64,000 bases of DNA from Globomyces pollinis-pini (lineage: Eukaryota; Chytridiomycota; Chytridiomycetes; Rhizophydiales; Globomycetaceae), in assembly GCA_025399215.1 (NCBI GenBank), contig MU621150.1, positions 1 to 64,000 on the forward strand, given 5' to 3'. The notes beneath the pieces are model-generated. The model was not told the origin of the DNA. It saw nothing but the letters and a program-made list of their open reading frames with translations, and searched no databases. Positions 11,064 to 22,280 of this stretch are shown in pieces (the first letter of the stretch is position 1; each line of letters starts with the position of its first letter). The translations under genes were made by a program, and so were the position numbers.

Positions 11064-11366
11064 CTAAGTGTTCCTTAATGTTATGAAGTTCCTCACATGC
11101 TTTAGTAACGGAGGACATTAACAAAAAAATTGCTTACACACTAACTGTAACTTCAACTACATTGAGTGTATTTGCAATCGAATCGCTTCCATCATCACTT
11201 GTTCTTGGACTGTTTTTGGCAACGATTCTTGGGATATAGAGACATTGACTTAATTTATCAACCAGTTAAAATAATACAGCTCAATCATTTACGTATCAGA
11301 ATGATGCGACAAGTTGACTCATCTCATTATTCTACCAACAATATTAACAGTCCAAAATTGAGCTGA
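11064..11366 (+). pseudogene. Coding relic with a hydrophobic segment, probably frameshifted
   Basis: One frame reads HALVTEDINKKIAYTLTVTS, then a membrane-type stretch SLVLGLFLATILG, and stops at 11240. The neighbouring frame is open exactly from there: GYRDIDLIYQPVKIIQLNHL, then RIRMMRQVDSSHYSTN, ending at 11366. Removing one base at the junction would make a single frame. This looks like a decayed membrane-protein gene rather than two genes. No intron of the usual size explains the shift. The family was not recognised. Confidence 0.35.
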
Positions 11367-12835
11367 GGTGGTTGTTTCTCAAAATGTTCTAATTTGAGGT
11401 CCAAGAAGAACTAAGGATCTAATAGCTGCAATCACGGACTATATTGCTTTCCATTTTAGCAAGATATACTTGAAGAAAGGTCTCAAAATGTAGTAGATCA
11501 GTTAAAAGTTTTTAAACAATGTATTAAGACTAGGGCCACGAAAATCAGCAAAAAATTGAAATTTTTAAAATTCAAAAATGTTGAACTAAATAAAATAAAG
11601 AAAATAATATAACCACTTCAAATTTAGATAAAGCACTTCAATTAAACTCATTGCTTGTAAGTAAGAAACTAGAACGTACAGTGCTAAAACAAGTCCATAA
11701 TCACTTATTGAAAAAAACGCTCCCAATTGCAATACATAACTGAAAGGATTTTATTGAATATATTACTAGTCCCATTGCCCTGAGGGTTATTGAAGTGTTT
11801 TTATCCAAATTAGAAGTAGTTTTATCATATTGATTTAACTCGTCTGTAAAGGTCAGCTCTATAAATATTAAGTGAGAATTTGAAATTCTTCATTTTAGAT
11901 AAAAATATAAATAGAACGATTTGTCACAAACTAATATACTATTAATAAAAATCGCTCTCTGAAACCAGTCCTACAAATGAAGAAAATGGCATTGTATATT
12001 GATCACTAAACTCTTCGTTAAGAAATTCTTCATCCATTTACATAGAGAACAAGTCAGCCACTGTAATGTTCAGAGAAACGAAGGTAGTTGTAAAACTTTT
12101 CACGTTCAAATTGGTTTGCATTCTATGATTCCTTTCTCTTAATTCACTTCGACACACAACCCAAACAGGTATTTCATATTTCACACATCGATGTCTTGTG
12201 ATTAGTATTGCTCTTCAGATTACTCATTAAAAAGTAGTTTTTCTGAAATGACGTGAAGGTGTTTAAAAACCCATGAAACTAAGCTCACTAAAAAACTTAT
12301 GATACCCTCATTTATACTAGTTTATCATATAGTAAGCAACCGTCTGTATCTTCTAGTGTTCTCCACAATCTACATTACATTGAGACAATATTTGTACTAA
12401 CGATTTGTATTTAGTGCAAAATGAAATATTATCAAACTCCTGATAGACAGTTTTGTGTTTAAAGAATTAACGAATCAGGTCATATACATTAGAACCTAAC
12501 AGCGGTTTAACCAGGTTTCACTTATACTTAACATTGCTCTTTGTATCTACTGTATAGATTAATATTTCGGAGTCAAAGTACTGGCTGATGTATAAAAGAT
12601 AGCATCCCTTATGATAATTATCACCTTTTATGGAATTTTGTGGTACCTAGTTGAATTTTTACAACTGGGTAATCAATTTTACCCTTTCTATCATACTTAT
12701 ATTCAATTTGCAAACCGTAAATTTGTGTGATTGATGGTGTACTTAATATGGAATTGCTGGCAATCTCAGTATTTAGAGGTAATAAACTTATAGGTCTAAG
12801 TAACACTTATCACAACCCTCTGCTTAAAGGTGGGC
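11367..12835. other. AT-rich interval without recognised genes
   Basis: No convincing coding frame, RNA gene or clear repeat boundary was seen on either strand. A 14-bp string TCCCATTGCCCTGA at about 11770 also occurs at the end of the 28S-like fragment (about 8271), which may hint at a dispersed remnant or be chance. Confidence 0.4.
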
Positions 12836-13362
12836 ACCCACGGGTGGAGTTGGTTCAGAGGTCAGAACTTCACCCACCCAGGAGGTGACCCATATAAACA
12901 TCTTACGAAGTTTGTGACCAAAAGGTGACCCATATAAACATCTTATGAAGTTTACTAGATCCATATATAATAAAACGGTAAGTCCACCCAAAGAACTTCC
13001 TGCTCTTACCAAATCTGAAAAGGTACACTTCAGGTCTGAATCGTCAAATAATCCTTCGCCATCGCAGATAACACAGGATAATTAAATTGATTGACTTTCT
13101 TTATACCAACTATTGGATTGGATTTTTTAGATTTTTAAGCACACTTTATTAATTACAAATTAATACTAAGTAGGCATTTGGCACATATATATAGTATTCC
13201 CAGTAAATTTAGTGTCATTTAAATCATTATTTCTTGGGCATCCGTTCGAGCCCCACCTCAACTACCCGTTTTTTTGGATATGGGTCAGTGGGTGAAGCTG
13301 GGTGAAATGGGTAGGGTCGTCATTTCTGGAACTTCACTCACCCTGACCTCACCTATGGGTGC
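12836..13362. repeat. Repeat with imperfect inverted ends and an internal tandem duplication
   Basis: The left end (GCACCCACGGGTGGAG.., CTTCACCCAC, then TGACCCATAT) is mirrored at the right end in inverted orientation (GCACCCATAGGTGAGG.., CTTCACCCAC, then TGACCCATAT). On the left side a 30-bp unit starting GGTGACCCATATAAACATCT occurs twice in tandem (about 12884 and 12922) with one difference. Near 13243 there is a B-box-like CGTTCGAGCCCC followed by a T run. This suggests a MITE or a tRNA-related repeat. No target duplication was identified. Confidence 0.5.
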
Positions 13363-13758
13363 TCTACTACATTGAGTTTCAAAGATTGTTTTAAAACCAG
13401 TACTTGCTTAAGCATTTTATGCTATGACCGAAGTTCTGACGTTTTCGCAGTAGTTGCGTTTGCTGATTATTGTTTGAAAGTGCACATTACACCTCAACCT
13501 TAACCAGTAAGTTATGAGATACAGACAAGCTCACGGCAATTAAAAATCATTCATTCATCAGAAACTACAATATCTAGTCTCCTATCTAATAATTATTAGC
13601 TAATATTAGACGACTTTTTATCTAATACTAATATTAGATGGGATTTCTATTTACCATCTAATTCTAATATTAGATTGAAATTTTTTCATCTAATTCTAAT
13701 TCTAATATTAGACTAATATTAGTCTAATAATGGAATCTAATATTAGTCTAATATTAGA

Positions 13759-13777
13759 CTAACCCTAACCCTAACTA
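13759..13777 (-). repeat. Interstitial telomere-like tract (CTAACC)n
   Basis: CTAACCCTAACCCTAACTA lies inside the TCTAATATTAG repeat. On the other strand this is (TTAGGG)-type telomere repeat. It is only about three units long. It may be a scar of end repair, or a chance variant of the surrounding CTAATATTAG motif. Confidence 0.5.
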
Positions 13778-13974
13778 ATCTAATATTAGACTAATAATAG
13801 ATTCTAATAGTGAGCATGAGTCGGTAATTAACAGTCCTGTGGAAATAATTACTTCAGATACATTACTAAATGACATTACATCTTTAAAAGAAATCTCGGT
13901 TCGTAGTTTTATAAGCTTTATTAAACAATGGACTGGGTCACAAAAAAAAAATTATAGAAAAAAGGAAGAACAAC

Positions 13975-14041
13975 TAGCCAGAATTAGTAACACCTGCCTC
14001 GTTTCATGAGGCAGTGGGTTCGATTCCAACTTGGCCCTAGA
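13975..14041 (+). tRNA. tRNA-like sequence, probably a pseudogene or tRNA-derived repeat (Glu UUC-like)
   Basis: There is an exact B box GGTTCGATTCC with a T-arm-like setting, and a good anticodon arm GCCTC/GAGGC with the loop GTTTCAT (anticodon UUC would be Glu). An A-box-like TAGCCAGAATTAG lies upstream at the right distance. The acceptor stem does not pair (3' side TTGGCCC has no partner) and the T stem has a mismatch, so a working tRNA is unlikely. The anticodon arm also overlaps the end of a short open frame. A tRNA-derived SINE head is the alternative. Confidence 0.35.
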
Positions 14042-14487
14042 AAATTCATTATTAGATGGAATCCAATAATTATTAGCTAATAGTTGACTGGAATTTATCT
14101 AATTCTAATATTAGATGAGGTTGTAAACTTTTGATCTAATTCTAATATTGTATCATCTAATATTAGCTAATACTAATAATTATTAGAATTAGATAGGAAC
14201 GTTAAAATCAATGCATCTTTCAATAAATACTTGACCATTTACCACGAGTATGTGAAATATTTAAGTAACCATTATAAAACGCGTCTGTATATATATATAT
14301 TCAGATATTAAATAGCTGTATATCATTAGAATTGGAAGTTAATACTTCAAAAAAATCGCATTTGTTTGTACTTTTGAACACTGCTATCATAATTAATTAC
14401 CGGTCCTAAATTACAGGATATAAATCAGGAATCCATTCTAGACATTTAATTAACAAGTCAAGTAAATTGTTGATATATTTAAAAGTA

Positions 14488-15169
14488 TTATGTTTTAGCA
14501 AACTCAATCACCATAGAATGTGTTGCAGATATCTGAAAGCCATTTAGAACATCCTTTGCCGCCATGGCATAGTCTTGCGATGAATAATCAACGAAAGCAA
14601 TATCTGGTCGGCCAGGAATGTCTCGAACCTCTTTAAATCCTGGATATTGTTGAAATAAGGTTGTTAAAGAATCTTGAGTAACAGTTGGTGGTAAGTTACT
14701 GACAAAGAGGATGTGGGTATCATCATCTACAGAATTAATTGGAGAGAAAGAAATACCGTCACCAAGCTGTTTCTGTCTTTTTCTATCCGCCTCGTCCTCG
14801 TCATCAAGATCGTCTAACTCTCTTTTTTCGGTTTTTCTTGACAAGAATGTACCATTTCTAACTTTTACAATATTTGATTCCGTTTTCGCATAGTGTATTT
14901 TCTAGATTTTAGAATGTTGATAATGATACAAGTGGTTTATCGTACATAGGAAATCCTTGCAAAGCTCTTAATGCAGTAGTAGCTCCCTGAATCTCTTCAA
15001 AGCAAACAAAAGCTTGACCTCGTTGTTTGATCGTTTTCAATGCCACTACATCAATCACTTTTCCATGCTGCGAGAACAAGAAGTATAATGATCGCCTTAA
15101 TTCTTGCTTTCCAATCTTTTCATTGATTCCATTTACATAAAGTGTTTGATTGGGTGGAATTGCAGCCAT
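14488..15169 (-). CDS. U1A/U2B'' family spliceosomal RRM protein
   Basis: This is an snRNP protein that binds U1 or U2 snRNA stem-loops in the nucleus. Exons 14930-15169 and 14488-14901 are joined over a 28-nt intron (14902-14929), giving 217 aa (human U2B'' is 225). RRM1 starts [18 protein letters not shown] with RNP2 LYVNGI and RNP1 RGQAFVCF. The linker is acidic and basic ([18 protein letters not shown]). RRM2 has ILFVSNLPP and IAFVDY. Sequence alone does not tell U1A from U2B'' here. The first RRM ends with the typical IHYAKTESN. The protein matters for a genome that relies so heavily on tiny introns. Confidence 0.93.
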
Positions 15170-15233
15170 TGAATTTGATCTTAAAAAAAAAACTCAAAAA
15201 AATTTAAAATTCAGTTGTGTATTGATAAAACAT

Positions 15234-16763
15234 TCAAACTTGTAAACGAAGAATCGATCCATCTAAAACATCAAAATATTCAAGTTCCTTCATTTCATCC
15301 TCTAGTTTCTGAAAGTCATCATCCACTTTCAAAAATAATTCTCCTCTAACTGCACTTTGCCATTCTTTGCCATATAATGAACGTGCCATAATAGTCTTCA
15401 ATGCCCTAACTTTCATGTGTTTGGGTACCTTCTTTAAAATTTCTGTAGATTGCCCTTGTAGTGTCAGTTGTATCAATGAATCTGCTACAGTTTTAATCAC
15501 TTTCATTGGTGCTGCAGGTTCGCCATGCTTTTTGCAAAGTAATTCATAAAGAGGATGAATTATTGAAAAGTTTGGGTTCCCATGATCTTGAGATGCTATT
15601 GTTAAATAATAGCACTCAGCATCTTGTCTTTTCATATCAGTGACTGTACTGCCATCCAATTTGGTCAACTTTGACAGCCTTCCAGTGAGAATTTGATGTC
15701 TGGATTTTTTGTCAATAGTCTCGCATATTGGATTTTGTGTAATTCGAAGTTGGGTGATGTTGTAAAGATTCAGCACATGTATTACGTCCCAAGAATTTAA
15801 TTTGTTTCCATTTAAGTTAAGTGTCGTAAGACTACGAAAATTTCCATTAGGAGGTAATACTTCTGCTATTCGATTATTGCGTAATGATAGATTCGCAAGA
15901 TGTGGAAATTTACCAATAGCATTAGTGATATCATTCCAATCTGAAAGTAAATTATTCTCCAAATCAAGAATTTTTACTTTAGCAAATACTTCAGGTTCGT
16001 TACAACTCTTTTTCGGAAACTTTAATCCATTATACCCAACGTATAATTCTTCCAAGTTAGGAAAACTTGGACTAAGTTTTGTAATTTCGTCCCATGTCAG
16101 CTGTGTTCCTATTAATCCCAACACAGTGATACTGGTGAAACACGTTGAAGGGTTTAGTGGATCAATTGCGAAACGATTATAATTAATCCTAAGAATTCTA
16201 AGATTGGGTAGGTCTTCGCAAATTCCCGAGATTTCGGAGAATACGGAAAACAGATTATGGGATAAGTCAGCATCCTCGATAGATTTACAAGGCAAGTCTG
16301 TATTTCCCTATCATTAGTGCATGACAAATTAAAACTTTGTGCGAGACACCCAGTCGTGCTAAACTGATCTCTTTCAGATTGCCTAGCTGTGATAGTTTAG
16401 ACTTCATTTTTTCCCATCCTATGGTCTCAAAAAGGGTGTTTGTATCCTCAGTTACGTAAGAAAGGTCCGAGTAGTCAGATTTTGCGTATTTCTCCGATAA
16501 AGCAGTTAAGAAGTCTAAACTGTCAGTAAACATTATAAACCAATTCCCATATTCACGCTCTTCAAAAAGGAACCTCCTGTCAATGTAGTTTCAAAATACT
16601 GTTTCCCTTTGAAACTACCATTATTCTTTCCTCTCGTAAGATCGTCCCACTCTACTCCATAGTAGAAACCAGTTTTGCCCTCAATAGGTCCATAGTATTT
16701 GATAGTGGCAACCTCACCATCCACTATCACTCTCTTTCCAATTATGGTTTTGTCCAAAGTCAT
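15234..16763 (-). CDS. TBCE: Tubulin-specific chaperone E (TBCE, cofactor E)
   Basis: TBCE is a cytosolic tubulin-folding cofactor that binds alpha-tubulin and acts with cofactors C and D to assemble or take apart heterodimers. Introns at 16515-16540 (26 nt) and 16308-16335 (28 nt) give 491 aa (human 527). N-terminal CAP-Gly domain: GKRVIVDGEVATIKYYG and GKNNGSFKGKQYF. Then leucine-rich repeats (NLEELYVGYN, VKILDLENNLLSDWNDI, LTTLNLNGNKLNSWDVI, ITQLRITQNPI), then a ubiquitin-like C-terminus. The ATG at 16763 is chosen because it places the CAP-Gly domain right at the N-terminus as in homologues. Only 40 bp separate this start from the divergent TFIIF gene. Confidence 0.93.
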
Positions 16764-16803
16764 GTTGAAATTGAAATTGGAAAAATCATTTTCACCAAAT
16801 TCA
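16764..16803. promoter_or_regulatory. 40-bp bidirectional promoter between TBCE and TFIIF-beta
   Basis: The two start codons point away from each other with 40 bp between them. Both core promoters and 5' leaders must lie here or inside the opposite gene's coding sequence. No TATA box is visible. Confidence 0.6.
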
Positions 16804-17672
16804 ATGGATATACCAGACAATCTAAGTGATAGCAGTGATGAAGATCCTATCGGTATTGAATCTAAAGATACCAAAGTATGGTTGGTGAAGATACCCAAGT
16901 TCTTAGCAGATAAATGGAGTAGCGTTCAAGAACGGGGAGTTGAGTTAGGGAAAATGCGAATCTACAACAATACTTCAGTTGATCAGAAATCGGGATCAAA
17001 GGTTACAGTATATGTGCCAACAAATCCACTAGATCCAATACCTGTGCCAAAAAACTACAATTTGACATTAACAAATATGCAACCAAAGAATGAGTTTATA
17101 TTTACAGAGTCAAGCCAAGGAAAAGCACTAGAGGTATGCAATCAATTTGTTTAAAGTATAGCTGGCTGGAACGGTAATACATGAAGCTACTGTTGGTCCA
17201 GTAATCGATGAAGATTACCGAAATATTATGAAGCAGCGGACCCAGTCTTCTTCTGCAGATTCATCTACTCGAGTAGTAAAAGTCCTAAGCGGCAAGGAAG
17301 TCAAAGGACAGGGATTTGTTGCTACATCATCTAAGGCCTGGGATGCTGGAGCACGATTCACAGTATTCCATTTCTTTATTAATTCATTAATAGAAACGAC
17401 GTGGAACGGTAGATAAGAAGGAAAGAATTCCAAAGTCAGATCTTTTGGATATTATTTTCAAAGCATTTGAAGAAAAATCTCATTACACTCTTCGATCAAT
17501 CAGTGACAAATGTCAGCAACCACACGCTTGGTTGAAAGAAGTGCTTAATGAAGTATGTACACTGAATAAGAAGGGACCTTATAATGGACTATATGAGTTA
17601 AAGAAGGAGTTTCTTCAATCATCTAATGAACCACTATCGAATGTACCAGATATCAAAATGGAACCTCAATAA
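16804..17672 (+). CDS. TFG2: Transcription initiation factor IIF subunit beta (RAP30)
   Basis: A subunit of TFIIF, which binds RNA polymerase II and helps recruit it to promoters. Introns at 17134-17161 (28 nt) and 17363-17393 (31 nt) give 269 aa (human RAP30 is 249). The N-terminal dimerisation part has VWLVKIPKFLADKW and GKMRIYN. The middle has EAVGPVIDEDYR-like sequence (HEATVGPVIDEDYRNIM). The C-terminal winged helix is KKERIPKSDLLDIIFKAF, CQQPHAWLKEVLNEVC and GPYNGLYELKKEF. The start at 16804 gives a short acidic leader, DIPDNLSDSSDEDP. A longer frame upstream overlaps TBCE and is not needed. Confidence 0.93.
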
Positions 17673-17760
17673 AATCGCGTTAAAACAACAAGATTATGAT
17701 AATAAAACACTAAAACCCACGTTCATTCCAGTAGCTTAATTTACGATATGATTTATCATC

Positions 17761-19312
17761 ATGGAGGTGTTTCATGAATGTTTTGTGGTGGCTGAAGGAT
17801 GTGGAACCTTAACCGCCAAACAATTGTTAGGTACATTCCCTTGTTTTTTTTATTATCGGATGTCCATTTCGCCTGATTCTAAAGCAAAAGAATCTTCGTT
17901 GTCCATGTTGGCTGCCGTCGTTTCCGATTCCCCTAAAAATAGAAATCAACAGACTCTGCGCGGTACTAATCCTTTGGTTAATCTCTAGTAAAAACTTACA
18001 CTCTTGGACATTTAATAGTTGCTGATAAAGATGAAAAGTTTTTATTATACAGCTTCCCTTCTGGTACTTTCTTTAATATGGCACACATTGAATGTTTGTT
18101 CAATAAACGTCATAACGTTATCCTACTCTCACATTTGACTCAAGAACAATTAAACTCAATGGCCTTACAAGACTTACATTCAAATGTCGTTTACGTTTCT
18201 GTGGATGCATTAAAATATCTTGCTGACATCTTGGGTAATAGTCAGATTGGCGCATTGGCAAAACTAACAGTTGATTCTGTTGTAAGAGGAACTGCAGAGC
18301 AGCATTTAACAGCAATTGAAAATCTTGACTATACTTCAAAAACTGATGAAGCGGTTCTTACTTTAACTGTATCCAATTATTCGGTGGAGAAAAGGTTTGA
18401 ATTCTTGATACATTGACTTTTAAAGTTCATTGAAACGAAATGCACCATCTGATTCCCAAGATAAACAGGATCCTCTCAAGTCTGCGAAATCTCGAAACAA
18501 ACGGCTATCGATCGATACCAGATTCAGTGAAAAGTTAGAGAATAACTCTGCTGTTTTGGACCAAATGAAATCCAGCTATATCCTGAAACAACAGCAGCAA
18601 GCTATAATTGATTCTAGAACACGTAAATGATATCACTTAATTTATATTAGGCTTGTCTGCACACCCTGATTCATCACAGTCTATCAATTCTAGCAGTAGA
18701 GTCTCAGGTAGAAAATCAATATCCAGAGAAATGCCACCTATGAGCAGCTTAGATCAAATTGCGTCTCCAAGGGCAGAATTTTCCACCAGAGAGCTACCAA
18801 GGCCAAGACCATATGATAGTCATCAGAATCTTGGTTCGCAGCAATCCCATTCAGCACACCCACTATCTGGTCCAAAAAGAATTCCATCTCCTTTGAGTAA
18901 TCAACCAACAATCGGACAGAGGTCAAATTTTCTAAATGTTTTTGAACAACTATACGACTCACAAGAGACGACCAACCGTCTTCATTTACAACTAAAAGAG
19001 CAAATTAGAAAATCCGCAACATTACTATATACACTTTCTTCATCTGGACAAATGATTGAGGGTTTGGTTCGTTCCCACTTTAGAGATCTTCAATCACAAT
19101 ATGGGGAAAAATTCGGCTCCGCTTTAACTGATTTAAACAGAAGATTAGTTGCAGTAGAAAATCGAACTTTTGGAAGTAGTCAGTCTGATGCATTTACTTC
19201 TAATGGAGCTTTGAAGTCGTCCATACCCAAGGAGGATGGACAAGCCCCATCTTTTGCCTCAATAGCTGATCGCCTGGAATCAATTGAAAGAGCAAATAAT
19301 ACAATCAGTTGA
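17761..19312 (+). CDS. Hypothetical protein with coiled-coil C-terminus
   Basis: Four frames join cleanly over introns of about 26-30 nt: after ..NQQTLR, into KTYTLGHLIVADKDEKFLLY; after ..NYSVEK, into SSLKRNAPSDSQ; and after ..IIDSRTR, into LSAHPDSSQS. The protein is about 480 aa. The N-terminal half is folded-looking (SFPSGTFFNMAHIECLF, NVVYVSVDALKYLADILG). The middle is Ser/Pro/Arg-rich and disordered (RELPRPRPYDSHQN). The C-terminus is predicted helical (NVFEQLYDSQETTNRLHLQL, FGSALTDLNRRLVAVENR). No family was recognised. The first ATG at 17761 keeps the frame open, but a start at 17860 (MSISPDSK) is possible. It converges on the UBX gene with 45 bp between stops. Confidence 0.75.
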
Positions 19313-19357
19313 TCCTGTACTCTAAATTCCAATAAATTCTTTCAATTTTATATTTAT

Positions 19358-20967
19358 TTATTTCAACTTGAACCATTTCGGAACCTTCGTATTAGGCTTT
19401 TTAGGTTCAGGTAGTTTGGTAGAGATGGTTTGACTACCTGACTGTTCTACTTCTTCGTCCTCAACCAGCTCCTCTGAGACTTCTTCAACCTCTCCTACAT
19501 TCATAACCGGAAAGTCTTCAATGGTTTGCAAAAATTTCTCCGATAACCAAGGACCTTTACTGTCGCATTGAAAATACACAATAGTGGCTGGTGCCAAACC
19601 ATGGTTCCAAAAGGTCTTGGAAGGATCAAGCAGAAGCTTTGGTGGTGATCTATATATCAATTTCTTGCAAATTACGTGTATAGTTCAAATGGTGTATTTA
19701 TGACCATTTTTTGACGAATTAAATCAAATAATGTTGACACTAGGATGAACGCTAGAGTAAATACCTAGAGAACCGCTAAAAAAACTCGCCTCGATAGTAG
19801 TTCTATCTGGAAGTCGAATACGGACTCTGGTTTTTGGATACTTCTGTTGTTTTAACTGGGCTTCTTTGTCTCGCATTGCTTGAGTCATTAGCGGACGGTT
19901 TTCAAGATTATCCCTAGCTTTATTCTGAGAATCAAAGATCGACTTTAACTCTGCACTAGTTAATCGAAAGAAGGAGTCCGGTAAGTTAACTAGTAAATGA
20001 GAAATATAGCTAATACTAGATTGAGGTCCTGGTCCACCTACTGGTGGTCTATAATACCGAATACCAGCATCAATAGCTGGCTCCTATATTTAGATAGACA
20101 CGATATACTACCTGTATTATATTCTCCACTGCCGCACTTTCTGGCCTTGTCATTGGACTAACTTCAGCCTTTACTATTGACTCTCTCATATTGACATTTT
20201 CGGTTCGTATAGCTGGCGGTGGATTGGGCTTATTAATTGTCTGAATAGGGGTAGAAGTATTAACTGGCGTTTTACTGCTTCCCTCCACTATGGAAGGTTG
20301 TTTTGATACAGCTGCAGCAATTGGCTTGTTAATTTGATCCATGTATTGATCTATGGATGCGTCTGTTACTTGATATAATAATCTGATTGATCCAGTCCCA
20401 GAAGTCAGTCCCATTTCACCCAGAGTGGTAGTCTGTAACTTTTCAATTGTTTTAAACTATTTAGTCAGATTAACAGCAGAAACCTCTTGATTCATATATA
20501 TACATACGGGCATCATATATACTGTTGGCGTTTTGCTGAAGAGGTTCTTTTTGTTCCCTTGTCCTGTTTTCCGAACCAAATTGAGTGATCTAGCTTATCA
20601 TTTTTGTTACAAATTACCCTTTAGTTTCGAAATGCAGCAAAATAGACCATAAGGTAGTTGTAGATAGGAATGTGTCGATAAGTCTTCCAGCATCCTCAGT
20701 TTGTAAAGCAATGGATACATTTTGAATTTCATTCGCAGTCTTATTGATCACTAAAGATAACTTTGCACCATGAGGAATATTAGCCAATCTAAAAGCTAAA
20801 GAAGGTTGCAAAGACTGTTTCTTGTATACCAACTGATATCCATCTGGATTAGCGATCTTCAACGATTGACATGCATTAACTGTTATAGCCTTCATTGTCA
20901 TCGCTGGGGTTGTCTTAACATTACAACGTTGAATTGGGAAAGTATCGTATTCAACTACAATAGACAT
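19358..20967 (-). CDS. UBX4: TUG/ASPSCR1-type UBX protein (Cdc48/p97 cofactor)
   Basis: This family binds and remodels the AAA ATPase Cdc48/p97 and has a role in membrane trafficking. The N-terminal TUG-UBL domain reads VEYDTFPIQRCNVKTTPAM..GYQLVYKKQ..FRLANIPHGAKLSLV. A linker follows, then the conserved VYMMPVCIYMNQE and LTSGTGSIRLLYQ. Near the end the UBX domain reads YPKTRVRIRLPDRTTIEASF..STLFDLIRQKM..TPFELYT. The C-terminal tail is acidic. At least five introns of 25-28 nt are needed; one (27 nt, GTTTCTGCTGTT..AATAG) is a multiple of three but carries an in-frame stop. The gene is divergent from epsilon-COP. Confidence 0.88.
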
Positions 20968-21137
20968 TTTTTAGGATAAGAAATTGAACAGAAATGGCCT
21001 TAATAAATTCCTGATTACAAAATTAAAGATAAAGTTCTTGATTGATACTCGTATACGATTTTTCAAATAGAAATAGTGGTATTTGACCTTGCTTTTAAAG
21101 CACCAGCGATTCATTGATTTTGTTTTTTACCCAATTC

Positions 21138-22165
21138 ATGACAGACTCCCTTCTCCACCTCAAAAACCAACTTTACACTGGGGCATACCAGACAGTCATC
21201 AATGAAGCAGGAAATCCTCAACTACTCAATTCTCTTTCGGATTTAGATAAACTCCACGCCCGGGTATTGATAAGTGACTTATTGTAGGTCCTTTTGAATA
21301 GAACATACCTGACTCATGGAAGGTTTAATCTAGTCATTAGCGATATTAAAAAGAGTGATCCTGATGTGTTGATTGCTGTTCAACTGTTGGCAATGTACCT
21401 TGCCTCACCACAGACTCAATCACAAGTTCTTCAACAAACTCAGAATATTATCGAGCAAATATCAGACCCCGAACCAGTACTATGTGTGGTACTCGCCACT
21501 ATTTTAACTCTGGCTGGGCTATATGATGACGCGTTACGTTTGGTCGTTAAACATCCACAGGATTTGGAATGGTATTCAATTAAATATTTAAAATTAGTGT
21601 TGGTCTTGCCGTTCAGTTGTATTGCTTGATTCAAAGACCTGACATTGCTGAACATGAAGTTAGTCGAATGAAAAAATGGGCAGATGATGCTACTCTTGCA
21701 CAAATTATCGAAACCTGGGTCGGAATTTTTAAAGTATTTATATATATTCAAATATTCTAATGATTGTTTAGGGAGGGCCAGAAAAATATCAGGAATCGTT
21801 TTACGTTTTTGACGAGCTAACAGCGTCCCATTTAGCAACATCCAAGTTACTTTCTTCGAAAGCCGTTTGTTTAATCCACTCAAACAGATTTGAAGACGCT
21901 AACAATTTACTGCTTGAGTCTTTGAATAAGGTATAGTCTTTTCATTGACTATTGTAGAACCCAAATGATGCAGATACTCTTGCAAATTTGGTTGTGGTTA
22001 ATCACTTTTTGCAAAAACCCGGATCTTCCATAGCGCAATACCTTTCGTAATTTCTATTTATTTGATAGTAGGCAATTACAAGACGTTTCACCAAACCATC
22101 CACTGATTAAGGAAACCGCTGCAAAGGAGAGACTATTTGATGAGTGTTCTCAAAGCTATTCTTAA
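21138..22165 (+). CDS. SEC28: Coatomer epsilon subunit (epsilon-COP)
   Basis: A COPI coat subunit that stabilises alpha-COP on Golgi-derived vesicles. Five introns (24, 26, 53, 27 and 22 nt) give 291 aa (human 308). It is an all-helical TPR-like protein: LKNQLYTGAYQTVINEAG, DLDKLHARVLLNRTYLTHG, VGLAVQLYCLIQRPDIAEHE, FDELTASHLATSKLLSSKAV, NRFEDANNLLLESLNKNP, and the end DVSPNHPLIKETAAKERLFD. The 53-nt intron is the longest seen in this part of the window. The order of helices and the C-terminal HPLIKE motif match the family. Confidence 0.9.
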
Positions 22166-22280
22166 ACATAATATAGCATGTGGTAGTGCAAGATGAATAT
22201 CATTTAAACTGAACATGAGGCAACAGCAATATCTATAATAGTGTTTAAAGTAGACAATTTATATTTTTTTCTTACAATTC

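Larger units (their letters stand above)
13577..14198. repeat. Repeat field built from TCTAATATTAG units with inverted ends
   Basis: The motif TCTAATATTAG and close variants occur well over ten times in two blocks (13577-13810 and 14040-14198). The outer edges are inverted copies: CCTATCTAATAATTATTAG on the left, and TAATAATTATTAGAATTAGA followed by TAGG on the right. The 230 bp between the blocks is different sequence. It holds a 67-codon open stretch (13805-14010, for example SDTLLNDITSLKEISVRSF) and the tRNA-like segment. The arrangement looks like a foldback or MITE-type element that captured unrelated DNA. Confidence 0.6.

Noticed and set aside
13759..13777. Telomere-like tract as a true chromosome end
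   Set aside because: Only about three units, with ordinary genes on both sides; at best an interstitial scar.
13577..14198. CRISPR-like array
   Set aside because: The units are palindromic, unevenly spaced and without unique spacers of constant length; the genome is eukaryotic.
15802..16182. 126-codon plus-strand frame
   Set aside because: Shadow of the TBCE leucine-rich repeats; no independent signal.
16533..16898. Longer N-terminus for TBCE starting upstream of 16763
   Set aside because: It would overlap the TFIIF-beta coding start and adds sequence that does not fit the family; the ATG at 16763 puts the CAP-Gly domain first.
21440..21883. 147-codon minus-strand frame
   Set aside because: Runs across two introns and several exons of epsilon-COP in antisense; no recognised domain.
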